Assembly (NCBI GenBank): GCA_023525715.1
Contig: JAKNSD010000073.1
Coordinates: 208,062 to 272,061, forward strand
Length of the DNA: 64,000 nt
Origin: Cichorium intybus
Lineage: Eukaryota > Streptophyta > Magnoliopsida > Asterales > Asteraceae
Direction of reading: 5' to 3'
The stretch's first letter is position 1, and each line of letters starts with the position of its first letter. The notes below the pieces were generated by a model. It saw only the letters and a program-made list of their open reading frames with translations. It had not been told where the DNA came from and did not search any database. A program made the position numbers and the translations under genes. Shown here one piece after another: positions 14,266 to 28,687 of this stretch.

Positions 14266-16024
14266 TGTAAATGGGTTTATGAGAAACTCCTTAAATTTTG
14301 AATTTTTTAATGATATTTTTCTGTTATTTTTAACAATATGTCGTGTATCCCAGTACTTCAAAAATTCTTAATTTTTGAATTTTATTAAAATTCAAAAATT
14401 ACCTATAATTACACTTTATTATCATTTTAAAACATTTATGGTGTAGCTGGGTTCATGAGAAACTCCTTAAATTTTGAAATTTTTAATAATATTTTTCTGT
14501 TATTTTTAACAATTTGTCGTGTACCCCGGTACATGAAAAATTCTTAATTTTTCAATTTTTGTAAAATTCAAAAATTACCTATAATTACACTTTGTGATCA
14601 TTTTAAACATTTATGGTGTACCTAGGTTCATGAGAAACTCCTTAAATTTTGAATTTTTTAATGATATTTTTTCTGTTATTTTTAACAATTTGTCATGTAC
14701 CCTGGTACATGAAAAATTCTTAATTTTTGAATTTTTGTAAAATTCAAAAATTACCTATAATTACAATTTGTGATCATTTTAAACATTTATGGTGTACCTA
14801 GGTTCATGAGAAACTCCTTAAATTTTGAATTTTTTAATGATATTTTTTCTGTTATTTTTAACAATTTGTCGTGTACCCCGGTACATGAAAAATTCTTAAT
14901 TTTTGAATTTTTGTAAAATTCAAAAATTACCTATAATTACACTTTATAATCATTTTAAACATTTCTGGTGTACCTGGGTTCATGAGAAACTCCTTAAATT
15001 TTGAATTTTTTAATGATATTTTTTCTGTTATTTTTAACAATTTGTCGTGTACCCCGGTACATGAAAAATTCATAATTTTTGAATTTTTGTAAAATTCAAA
15101 AATTATCTATAATTACACTTTATGATCATTTTAAACATTTCTGGTGTACCTGGGTTCATGAGAAACTCCTTAAATTTTGAAATTTTTGATGATATTTTTT
15201 CTGTTATTTTTAACAATTTGTCGTGTACCCCGGTACATGAAAAATTCTTAATTTTTGAATTTTTGTAAAATTCAAAAATTACCTATAATTACACTTTATA
15301 ATCATTTTAAACATTTCTGGTGTACCTGGGTTCATGAGAAACTCCTTAAATTTTGAAATTTTTGATGATATTTTCTCTGTTATTTTTAACAATTTGTCGT
15401 GTACCCCGGTACATGAAAAATTCTTAATTTTTCAATTTTTGTGAAATTCAAAAATTACCTATAATTACACTTTGTGATCATTTTAAACATTTCTGGTGTA
15501 CCCAGGTTCATGAGAAACTCCTTAAATTTTGAATTTTTTAATGATATTTTTTCTGTTATTTTTAACAATTTGTCGTGTACCCCGGTACATGAAAAATTCA
15601 TAATTTTTGAATTTTTGTAAAATTCAAAAATTATCTATAATTACACTTTATGATCATTTTAAACATTTCTGGTGTACCTGGGTTCATGAGAAACTCCTTA
15701 AATTTTGAAATTTTTGATGATATTTTCTCTGTTATTTTTAACAATTTGTCGTGTACCCCGGTACATGAAAAATTCTTAATTTTTCAATTTTTGTGAAATT
15801 CAAAAATTACCTATAATTACACTTTGTGATCATTTTAAACATTTCTGGTGTACCCAGGTTCATGAGAAACTCCTTAAATTTTGAATTTTTTAATGATATT
15901 TTTTCTGTTATTTTTAACAATTTGTCGTGTACCCCGGTACATGAAAAATTCTTAATTTTTCAATTTTTGTAAAATTCAAAAATTACCTATAATTACACTT
16001 TATGATCATTTTAAACATTTCTGG
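14266..16024. repeat. 10-monomer HOR derivative, 1,759 bp
   Basis: One marker interval is 1,759 bp. It contains the 8-mer order seen just upstream plus the m7/m5 hybrid and second m6 of the 8,638-10,044 unit (the TTCATAATTTTT monomer near 15,597 and a second CCCAGG monomer near 15,851). It looks like a recombinant of the two 8-mer forms. Confidence 0.85.
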
Positions 16025-19000
16025 TGTAAATGGGTTTATGAGAAACTCCTTAAATTTTGAATTTTTTAATGATATTTTTCTGTTATTTTTAACAATATGT
16101 CGTGTATCCCAGTACTTCAAAAATTCTTAATTTTTGAATTTTATTAAAATTCAAAAATTACCTATAATTACACTTTATTATCATTTTAAAACATTTATGG
16201 TGTAGCTGGGTTCATGAGAAACTCCTTAAATTTTGAAATTTTTAATAATATTTTTCTGTTATTTTTAACAATTTGTCGTGTACCCCGGTACATGAAAAAT
16301 TCTTAATTTTTCAATTTTTGTAAAATTCAAAAATTACCTATAATTACACTTTGTGATCATTTTAAACATTTATGGTGTACCTAGGTTCATGAGAAACTCC
16401 TTAAATTTTGAATTTTTTAATGATATTTTTTCTGTTATTTTTAACAATTTGTCATGTACCCTGGTACATGAAAAATTCTTAATTTTTGAATTTATGTAAA
16501 ATTCAAAAATTACCTATAATTACAATTATTGATCATTTTAAACATTTATGGTGTACCTAGGTTCATGAGAAACTCCTTAAATTTTGAATTTTTTAATGAT
16601 ATTTTTTCTGTTATTTTTAACAATTTGTCGTGTACCCCGGTACATGAAAAATTCTTAATTTTTGAATTTTTGTAAAATTCAAAAATTACCTATAATTACA
16701 CTTTATAATCATTTTAAACATTTCTGGTGTACCTGGGTTCATGAGAAACTCCTTAAATTTTGAATTTTTTAATGATATTTTTTCTGTTAATTTTAACAAT
16801 TTGTCGTGTACCCCGGTACATGAAAAATTCATAATTTTTGAATTTTTGTAAAATTCAAAAATTATCTATAATTACACTTTATGATCATTTTAAACATTTC
16901 TGGTGTACCTGGGTTCATGAGAAACTCCTTAAAATTTGAAATTTTTGATGATATTTTTTCTGTTATTTTTAACAATTTGTCGTGTACCCCGGTACATGAA
17001 AAATTCTTAATTTTTCAATTTTTGTGAAATTCAAAAATTACCTATAATTACACTTTGTGATCATTTTAAACATTTCTGGTGTACCAAGGTTCATGAGAAA
17101 CTCCTTAAATTTTGAATTTTTTAATGATATTTTTTCTGTTATTTTTAACAATTTGTCGTGTACCCCGGTACATGAAAAATTCTTAATTTTTCAATTTTTG
17201 TAAAATTCAAAAATTACCTATAATTACACTTTATGATCATTTTAAACATTTCTGGTGTAAATGGGTTTATGAGAAACTCCTTAAATTTTGAATTTTTTAA
17301 TGATATTTTTCTGTTATTTTTAACAATATGTCGTGTATCCCAGTACATGAAAAATTCTTAATTTTTGAATTTTATTAAAATTCAAAAATTACCTATAATT
17401 ACACTTTATTATCATTTTAAAACATTTATGGTGTAGCTGGGTTCATGAGAAACTCCTTAAATTTTGAAATTTTTAATAATATTTTTCTGTTATTTTTAAC
17501 AATTTGTCGTGTACCCCGGTACATGAAAAATTCTTAATTTTTCAATTTTTGTAAAATTCAAAAATTACCTATAATTACACTTTGTGATCATTTTAAACAT
17601 TTATGGTGTACCTAGGTTCATGAGAAACTCCTTAAATTTTGAATTTTTTAATGATATTTTTTCTGTTATTTTTAACAATTTGTCATGTACCCTGGTACAT
17701 GAAAAATTCTTAATTTTTGAATTTTTGTAAAATTAAAAAATTACCTATAATTACAATTTGTGATCATTTTAAACATTTATGGTGTACCTAGGTTCATGAG
17801 AAACTCCTTAAATTTTGAATTTTTTAATGATATTTTTTCTGTTATTTTTAACAATTTGTCGTGTACCCCGGTACATGAAAAATTCTTAATTTTTGAATTT
17901 TTGTAAAATTCAAAAATTACCTATAATTACACTTTATAATCATTTTAAACATTTCTGGTGTACCTGGGTTCATGAGAAACTCCTTAAATTTTGAATTTTT
18001 TAATGATATTTTTTCTGTTATTTTTAACAATTTGTCGTGTACCCCGGTACATGAAAAATTCATAATTTTTGAATTTTTGTAAAATTCAAAAATTATCTAT
18101 AATTACACTTTATGATCATTTTAAACATTTCTGGTGTACCTGGGTTCATGAGAAACTCCTTAAATTTTGAAATTTTTGATGATATTTTCTCTGTTATTTT
18201 TTAACAATTTGTCGTGTACCCCGGTACATGAAAAATTCTTAATTTTTCAATTTTTGTGAAATTCAAAAATTACCTATAATTACACTTTGTGATCATTTTA
18301 AACATTTCTGGTGTACCCAGGTTCATGAGAAACTCCTTAAATTTTGAATTTTTTAATGATATTTTTTCTGTTATTTTTAACAATTTGTCGTGTACCCCGG
18401 TACATGAATAATTCTTAATTTTTCAATTTTTGTAAAATTCAAAAATTACCTATAATTACACTTTATGATCATTTTAAACATTTCTGGTGTAAATGGGTTT
18501 ATGAGAAACTCCTTAAATTTTGAATTTTTTAATGATATTTTTCTGTTATTTTTAACAATATGTCGTGTATCCCAGTACTTCAAAAATTCTTAATTTTTGA
18601 ATTTTATTAAAATTCAAAAATTACCTATAATTACACTTTATTATCATTTTAAAACATTTATGGTGTAGCTGGGTTCATGAGAAACTCCTTAAATTTTGAA
18701 ATTTTTAATAATATTTTTCTGTTATTTTTAACAATTTGTCGTGTACCCCGGTACATGAAAAATTCTTAATTTTTCAATTTTTGTAAAATTCAAAAATTAC
18801 CTATAATTACACTTTGTGATCATTTTAAACATTTATGGTGTACCTAGGTTCATGAGAAACTCCTTAAATTTTGAATTTTTTAATGATATTTTTTCTGTTA
18901 TTTTTAACAATTTGTCATGTACCCTGGTACATGAAAAATTCTTAATTTTTGAATTTTTGTAAAATTCAAAAATTACCTATAATTACAATTTGTGATCATT

Positions 19001-22000
19001 TTAAACATTTATGGTGTACCTAGGTTCATGAGAAACTCCTTAAATTTTGAATTTTTTAATGATATTTTTTCTGTTATTTTTAACAATTTGTCGTGTACCC
19101 CGGTACATGAAAAATTCTTAATTTTTGAATTTTTGTAAAATTCAAAAATTACCTATAATTACACTTTATAATCATTTTAAACATTTCTGGTGTACCTGGG
19201 TTCATGAGAAACTCCTTAAATTTTGAATTTTTTAATGATATTTTTTCTGTTATTTTTAACAATTTGTCGTGTACCCCGGTACATGAAAAATTCATAATTT
19301 TTGAATTTTTGTAAAATTCAAAAATTATCTATAATTACACTTTATGATCATTTTAAACATTTCTGGTGTACCTGGGTTCATGAGAAACTCCTTAAATTTT
19401 GAAATTTTTGATAATATTTTTTCTGTTATTTTTAACAATTTGTCGTGTACCCCGGTACATGAAAAATTCTTAATTTTTCAATTTTTGTGAAATTCAAAAA
19501 TTACCTATAATTACACTTTGTGATCATTTTAAACATTTCTGGTGTACCAAGGTTCATGAGAAACTCCTTAAATTTTGAATTTTTTAATGATATTTTTTCT
19601 GTTATTTTTAACAATTTGTCGTGTACCCCGGTACATGAAAAATTCTTAATTTTTCAATTTTTGTAAAATTCAAAAATTACCTATAATTACACTTTATGAT
19701 CATTTTAAACATTTCTGGTGTAAATGGGTTTATGAGAAACTCCTTAAATTTTGAATTTTTTAATGATATTTTTCTGTTATTTTTAACAATATGTCGTGTA
19801 TCCCAGTACATGAAAAATTCTTAATTTTTGAATTTTATTAAAATTCAAAAATTACCTATAATTACACTTTATTATCATTTTAAAACATTTATGGTGTAGC
19901 TGGGTTCATGAGAAACTCCTTAAATTTTGAAATTTTTAATAATATTTTTCTGTTATTTTTAACAATTTGTCGTGTACCCCGGTACATGAAAAATTCTTAA
20001 TTTTTCAATTTTTGTAAAATTCAAAAATTACCTATAATTACACTTTGTGATCATTTTAAACATTTATGGTGTACCTAGGTTCATGAGAAACTCCTTAAAT
20101 TTTGAATTTTTTAATGATATTTTTTCTGTTATTTTTAACAATTTGTCATGTACCCTGGTACATGAAAAATTCTTAATTTTTGAATTTTTGTAAAATTAAA
20201 AAATTACCTATAATTACAATTTGTGATCATTTTAAACATTTATGGTGTACCTAGGTTCATGAGAAACTCCTTAAATTTTGAATTTTTTAATGATATTTTT
20301 TCTGTTATTTTTAACAATTTGTCGTGTACCCCGGTACATGAAAAATTCTTAATTTTTGAATTTTTGTAAAATTCAAAAATTACCTATAATTACACTTTAT
20401 AATCATTTTAAACATTTCTGGTGTACCTGGGTTCATGAGAAACTCCTTAAATTTTGAATTTTTTAATGATATTTTTTCTGTTATTTTTAACAATTTGTCA
20501 TGTACCCCGGTACATGAAAAATTCATAATTTTTGAATTTTTGTAAAATTCAAAAATTATCTATAATTACACTTTATGATCATTTTAAACATTTCTGGTGT
20601 ACATGGGTTCATGAGAAACTCCTTAAATTTTGAAATTTTTGATGATATTTTCTCTGTTATTTTTAACAATTTGTCGTGTACCCCGGTACATGAAAAATTC
20701 TTAATTTTTCAATTTTTGTGAAATTCAAAAATTACCTATAATTACACTTTGTGATCATTTTAAACATTTCTGGTGTACCCAGGTTCATGAGAAACTCCTT
20801 AAATTTTGAATTTTTTAATGATATTTTTTCTGTTATTTTTAACAATTTGTCGTGTACCCCGGTACATGAAAAATTCTTAATTTTTCAATTTTTGTAAAAT
20901 TCAAAAATTACCTATAATTACACTTTATGATCATTTTAAACATTTCTGGTGTAAATGGGTTTATGAGAAACTCCTTAAATTTTGAATTTTTTAATGATAT
21001 TTTTCTGTTATTTTTAACAATATGTCGTGTATCCCAGTACATGAAAAATTCTTAATTTTTGAATTTTATTAAAATTCAAAAATTACCTATAATTACACTT
21101 TATTATCATTTTAAAACATTTATGGTGTAGCTGGGTTCATGAGAAACTCCTTAAATTTTGAAATTTTTAATAATATTTTTCTGTTATTTTTAACAATTTG
21201 TCGTGTACCCCGGTACATGAAAAATTCTTAATTTTTCAATTTTTGTAAAATTCAAAAATTACCTATAATTACACTTTGTGATCATTTTAAACATTTATGG
21301 TGTACCTAGGTTCATGAGAAACTCCTTAAATTTTGAATTTTTTAATGATATTTTTTCTGTTATTTTTAACAATTTGTCATGTACCCTGGTACATGAAAAA
21401 TTCTTAATTTTTGAATTTTTGTAAAATTCAAAAATTACCTATAATTACAATTTGTGATCATTTTAAACATTTATGGTGTACCTAGGTTCATGAGAAACTC
21501 CTTAAATTTTGAATTTTTTAATGATATTTTTTCTGTTATTTTTAACAATTTGTCGTGTACCCCGGTACATGAAAAATTCTTAATTTTTGAATTTTTGTAG
21601 AATTCAAAAATTACCTATAATTACACTTTATAATCATTTTAAACATTTCTGGTGTACCTGGGTTCATGAGAAACTCCTTAAATTTTGAATTTTTTAATGA
21701 TATTTTTTCTGTTATTTTTAACAATTTGTCGTGTACCCCGGTACATGAAAAATTCATAATTTTTGAATTTTTGTAAAATTCAAAAATTATCTATAATTAC
21801 ACTTTATGATCATTTTAAACATTTCTGGTGTACCTGGGTTCATGAGAAACTCCTTAAATTTTGAAATTTTTGATGATATTTTCTCTGTTATTTTTAACAA
21901 TTTGTCGTGTACCCCGGTACATGAAAAATTCTTAATTTTTCAATTTTTGTGAAATTCAAAAATTACCTATAATTACACTTTGTGATCATTTTAAACATTT

Positions 22001-22180
22001 CTGGTGTACCCAGGTTCATGAGAAACTCCTTAAATTTTGAATTTTTTAATGATATTTTTTCTGTTATTTTTAACAATTTGTCGTGTACCCCGGTACATGA
22101 AAAATTCTTAATTTTTCAATTTTTGTAAAATTCAAAAATTACCTATAATTACACTTTATGATCATTTTAAACATTTCTGG

Positions 22181-23763
22181 TGTAAATGGGTTTATGAGAA
22201 ACTCCTTAAATTTTGAATTTTTTAATGATATTTTTCTGTTATTTTTAACAATATGTCGTGTATCCCAGTACATGAAAAATTCTTAATTTTTGAATTTTAT
22301 TAAAATTCAAAAATTACCTATAATTACACTTTATTATCATTTTAAAACATTTATGGTGTAGCTGGGTTCATGAGAAACTCCTTAAATTTTGAAATTTTTA
22401 ATAATATTTTTCTGTTATTTTTAACAATTTGTCGTGTACCCCGGTACATGAAAAATTCTTAATTTTTCAATTTTTGTAAAATTCAAAAATTACCTATAAT
22501 TACACTTTGTGATCATTTTAAACATTTATGGTGTACCTAGGTTCATGAGAAACTCCTTAAATTTTGAATTTTTTAATGATATTTTTTCTGTTATTTTTAA
22601 CAATTTGTCATGTACCCTGGTACATGAAAAATTCTTAATTTTTGAATTTTTGTAAAATTCAAAAATTACCTATAATTACAATTTGTGATCATTTTAAACA
22701 TTTATGGTGTACCTAGGTTCATGAGAAACTCCTTAAATTTTGAATTTTTTAATGATATTTTTTCTGTTATTTTTAACAATTTGTCGTGTACCCCGGTACA
22801 TGAAAAATTCTTAATTTTTGAATTTTTGTAAAATTCAAAAATTACCTATAATTACACTTTATAATCATTTTAAACATTTCTGGTGTACCTGGGTTCATGA
22901 GAAAGTCCTTAAATTTTGAATTTTTTAATGATATTTTTTCTGTTATTTTTAACAATTTGTCGTGTACCCCGGTACATGAAAAATTCTTAATTTTTGAATT
23001 TTTGTAAAATTCAAAAATTACCTATAATTACAATTTATAATCATTTTAAACATTTCTGGTGTACCTGGGTTCATGAGAAACTCCTTAAATTTTGAAATTT
23101 TTGATGATATTTTCTCTGTTATTTTTAACAATTTGTCGTGTACCCCGGTACATGAAAAATTCTTAATTTTTCAATTTTTGTGAAATTCAAAAATTACCTA
23201 TAATTACACTTTGTGATCATTTTAAACATTTCTGGTGTACCCAGGTTCATGAGAAACTCCTTAAATTTTGAATTTTTTAATGATATTTTTTCTGTTATTT
23301 TTAACAATTTGTCGTGTACCCCGGTACATGAAAAATTCATAATTTTTGAATTTTTGTAAAATTCAAAAATTATCTATAATTACACTTTATGATCATTTTA
23401 AACATTTCTGGTGTACCTGGGTTCATGAGAAACTCCTTAAATTTTGAAATTTTTGATGATATTTTCTCTGTTATTTTTAACAATTTGTCGTGTACCCCGG
23501 TACATGAAAAATTCTTAATTTTTCAATTTTTGTGAAATTCAAAAATTACCTATAATTACACTTTGTGATCATTTTAAACATTTCTGGTGTACCCAGGTTC
23601 ATGAGAAACTCCTTAAATTTTGAATTTTTTAATGATATTTTTTCTGTTATTTTTAACAATTTGTCGTGTACCCCGGTACATGAATAATTCTTAATTTTTC
23701 AATTTTTGTAAAATTCAAAAATTACCTATAATTACACTTTATGATCATTTTAAACATTTCTGG
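22181..23763. repeat. 9-monomer HOR derivative, 1,583 bp (first)
   Basis: The interval between marker monomers is 1,583 bp, which is two monomers more than the standard unit. CCCAGG m7 monomers occur twice (near 23,240 and 23,590), separated by an extra m5-like tail and m6. A GAGAAAGTCC private variant sits near 22,901. Confidence 0.85.
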
Positions 23764-26700
23764 TGTAAATGGGTTTATGAGAAACTCCTTAAATTTTGAA
23801 TTTTTTAATGATATTTTTCTGTTATTTTTAACAATATGTCGTGTATCCCAGTACTTCAAAAATTCTTAATTTTTGAATTTTATTAAAATTCAAAAATTAC
23901 CTATAATTACACTTTATTATCATTTTAAAACATTTATGGTGTAGCTGGGTTCATGAGAAACTCCTTAAATTTTGAAATTTTTAATAATATTTTTCTGTTA
24001 TTTTTAACAATTTGTCGTGTACCCCGGTACATGAAAAATTCTTAATTTTTCAATTTTTGTAAAATTCAAAAATTACCTATAATTACACTTTGTGATCATT
24101 TTAAACATTTATGGTGTACCTAGGTTCATGAGAAACTCCTTAAATTTTGAATTTTTTAATGATATTTTTTCTGTTATTTTTAACAATTTGTCATGTACCC
24201 TGGTACATGAAAAATTCTTAATTTTTGAATTTTTGTAAAATTCAAAAATTACCTATAATTACAATTTGTGATCATTTTAAACATTTATGGTGTACCTAGG
24301 TTCATGAGAAACTCCTTAAATTTTGAATTTTTTAATGATATTTTTTCTGTTATTTTTAACAATTTGTCGTGTACCCCGGTACATGAAAAATTCTTAATTT
24401 TTGAATTTTTGTAAAATTCAAAAATTACCTATAATTACACTTTATAATCATTTTAAACATTTCTGGTGTACCTGGGTTCATGAGAAACTCCTTAAATTTT
24501 GAATTTTTTAATGATATTTTTTCTGTTATTTTTAACAATTTGTCGTGTACCCCGGTACATGAAAAATTCATAATTTTTGAATTTTTGTAAAATTCAAAAA
24601 TTATCTATAATTACACTTTATGATCATTTTAAACATTTCTGGTGTACCTGGGTTCATGAGAAACTCCTTAAATTTTGAAATTTTTGATGATATTTTTTCT
24701 GTTATTTTTAACAATTTGTCGTGTACCCCGGTACATGAAAAATTCTTAATTTTTCAATTTTTGTGAAATTCAAAAATTACCTATAATTACACTTTGTGAT
24801 CATTTTAAACATTTCTGGTGTACCAAGGTTCATGAGAAACTCCTTAAATTTTGAATTTTTTAATGATATTTTTTCTGTTATTTTTAACAATTTGTCGTGT
24901 ACCCCGGTACATGAAAAATTCTTAATTTTTCAATTTTTGTAAAATTCAAAAATTACCTATAATTACACTTTATGATCATTTTAAACATTTCTGGTGTAAA
25001 TGGGTTTATGAGAAACTCCTTAAATTTTGAATTTTTTAATGATATTTTTCTGTTATTTTTAACAATATGTCGTGTATCCCAGTACATGAAAAATTCTTAA
25101 TTTTTGAATTTTATTAAAATTCAAAAATTACCTATAATTACACTTTATTATCATTTTAAAACATTTATGGTGTAGCTGGGTTCATGAGAAACTCCTTAAA
25201 TTTTGAAATTTTTAATAATATTTTTCTGTTATTTTTAACAATTTTTCGTGTACCCCGGTACATGAAAAATTCTTAATTTTTCAATTTTTGTAAAATTCAA
25301 AAATTACCTATAATTACACTTTGTGATCATTTTAAACATTTATGGTGTACCTAGGTTCATGAGAAACTCCTTAAATTTTGAATTTTTTAATGATATTTTT
25401 TCTGTTATTTTTAACAATTTGTCATGTACCCTGGTACATGAAAAATTCTTAATTTTTGAATTTTTGTAAAATTCAAAAATTACCTATAATTACAATTTGT
25501 GATCATTTTAAACATTTATGGTGTACCTAGGTTCATGAGAAACTCCTTAAATTTTGAATTTTTTAATGATATTTTTTCTGTTATTTTTAACAATTTGTCG
25601 TGTACCCCGGTACATGAAAAATTCTTAATTTTTGAATTTTTGTAAAATTCAAAAATTACCTATAATTACACTTTATAATCATTTTAAACATTTCTGGTGT
25701 ACCTGGGTTCATGAGAAACTCCTTAAATTTTGAATTTTTTAATGATATTTTTTCTGTTATTTTTAACAATTTGTCGTGTACCCCGGTACATGAAAAATTC
25801 ATAATTTTTGAATTTTTGTAAAATTCAAAAATTATCTATAATTACACTTTATGATCATTTTAAACATTTCTGGTGTACCTGGGTTCATGAGAAACTCCTT
25901 AAATTTTGAAATTTTTGATGATATTTTCTCTGTTATTTTTAACAATTTGTCGTGTACCCCGGTACATGAAAAATTCTTAATTTTTCAATTTTTGTGAAAT
26001 TCAAAAATTACCTATAATTACACTTTGTGATCATTTTAAACATTTCTGGTGTACCCAGGTTCATGAGAAACTCCTTAAATTTTGAATTTTTTAATGATAT
26101 TTTTTCTGTTATTTTTAACAATTTGTCGTGTACCCCGGTACATGAAAAATTCTTAGTTTTTCAATTTTTGTAAAATTCAAAAATTACCTATAATTACACT
26201 TTATGATCATTTTAAACATTTCTGGTGTAAATGGGTTTATAAGAAACTCCTTAAATTTTGAATTTTTTAATGATATTTTTCTGTTATTTTTAACAATATG
26301 TCGTGTATCCCAGTACATGAAAAATTCTTAATTTTTGAATTTTATTAAAATTCAAAAATTACCTATAATTACACTTTATTATCATTTTAAAACATTTATG
26401 GTGTAGCTGGGTTCATGAGAAACTCCTTAAATTTTGAAATTTTTAATAATATTTTTCTGTTATTTTTAACAATTTGTCGTGTACCCCGGTACATGAAAAA
26501 TTCTTAATTTTTCAATTTTTGTAAAATTCAAAAATTACCTATAATTACACTTTGTGATCATTTTAAACATTTATGGTGTACCTAGGTTCATGAGAAACTC
26601 CTTAAATTTTGAATTTTTTAATGATATTTTTTCTGTTATTTTTAACAATTTGTCATGTACCCTGGTACATGAAAAATTCTTAATTTTTGAATTTTTGTAA

Positions 26701-28687
26701 AATTCAAAAATTACCTATAATTACAATTTGTGATCATTTTAAACATTTATGGTGTACCTAGGTTCATGAGAAACTCCTTAAATTTTGAATTTTTTAATGA
26801 TATTTTTTCTGTTATTTTTAACAATTTGTCGTGTACCCCGGTACATGAAAAATTCTTAATTTTTGAATTTTTGTAAAATTCAAAAATTACCTATAATTAC
26901 ACTTTATAATCATTTTAAACATTTCTGGTGTACCTGGGTTCATGAGAAACTCCTTAAATTTTGAATTTTTTAATGATATTTTTTCTGTTATTTTTAACAA
27001 TTTGTCGTGTACCCCGGTACATGAAAAATTCATAATTTTTGAATTTTTGTAAAATTCAAAAATTATCTATAATTACACTTTATGATCATTTTAAACATTT
27101 CTGGTGTACCTGGGTTCATGAGAAACTCCTTAAATTTTGAAATTTTTGATGATATTTTTTCTGTTATTTTTAACAATTTGTCGTGTACCCCGGTACATGA
27201 AAAATTCTTAATTTTTCAATTTTTGTGAAATTCAAAAATTACCTATAATTACACTTTGTGATCATTTTAAACATTTCTGGTGTACCAAGGTTCATGAGAA
27301 ACTCCTTAAATTTTGAATTTTTTAATGATATTTTTTCTGTTATTTTTAACAATTTGTCGTGTACCCCGGTACATGAAAAATTCTTAATTTTTCAATTTTT
27401 GTAAAATTCAAAAATTACCTATAATTACACTTTATGATCATTTTAAACATTTCTGGTGTAAATGGGTTTATGAGAAACTCCTTAAATTTTGAATTTTTTA
27501 ATGATATTTTTCTGTTATTTTTAACAATATGTCGTGTATCCCAGTACATGAAAAATTCTTAATTTTTGAATTTTATTAAAATTCAAAAATTACCTATAAT
27601 TACACTTTATTATCATTTTAAAACATTTATGGTGTAGCTGGGTTCATGAGAAACTCCTTAAATTTTGAAATTTTTAATAATATTTTTCTGTTATTTTTAA
27701 CAATTTTTCGTGTACCCCGGTACATGAAAAATTCTTAATTTTTCAATTTTTGTAAAATTCAAAAATTACCTATAATTACACTTTGTGATCATTTTAAACA
27801 TTTATGGTGTACCTAGGTTCATGAGAAACTCCTTAAATTTTGAATTTTTTAATGATATTTTTTCTGTTATTTTTAACAATTTGTCATGTACCCTGGTACA
27901 TGAAAAATTCTTAATTTTTGAATTTTTGTAAAATTCAAAAATTACCTATAATTACAATTTGTGATCATTTTAAACATTTATGGTGTACCTAGGTTCATGA
28001 GAAACTCCTTAAATTTTGAATTTTTTAATGATATTTTTTCTGTTATTTTTAACAATTTGTCGTGTACCCCGGTACATGAAAAATTCTTAATTTTTGAATT
28101 TTTGTAAAATTCAAAAATTACCTATAATTACACTTTATAATCATTTTAAACATTTCTGGTGTACCTGGGTTCATGAGAAACTCCTTAAATTTTGAATTTT
28201 TTAATGATATTTTTTCTGTTATTTTTAACAATTTGTCGTGTACCCCGGTACATGAAAAATTCATAATTTTTGAATTTTTGTAAAATTCAAAAATTATCTA
28301 TAATTACACTTTATGATCATTTTAAACATTTCTGGTGTACCTGGGTTCATGAGAAACTCCTTAAATTTTGAAATTTTTGATGATATTTTCTCTGTTATTT
28401 TTAACAATTTGTCGTGTACCCCGGTACATGAAAAATTCTTAATTTTTCAATTTTTGTGAAATTCAAAAATTACCTATAATTACACTTTGTGATCATTTTA
28501 AACATTTCTGGTGTACCCAGGTTCATGAGAAACTCCTTAAATTTTGAATTTTTTAATGATATTTTTTCTGTTATTTTTAACAATTTGTCGTGTACCCCGG
28601 TACATGAAAAATTCTTAGTTTTTCAATTTTTGTAAAATTCAAAAATTACCTATAATTACACTTTATGATCATTTTAAACATTTCTGG

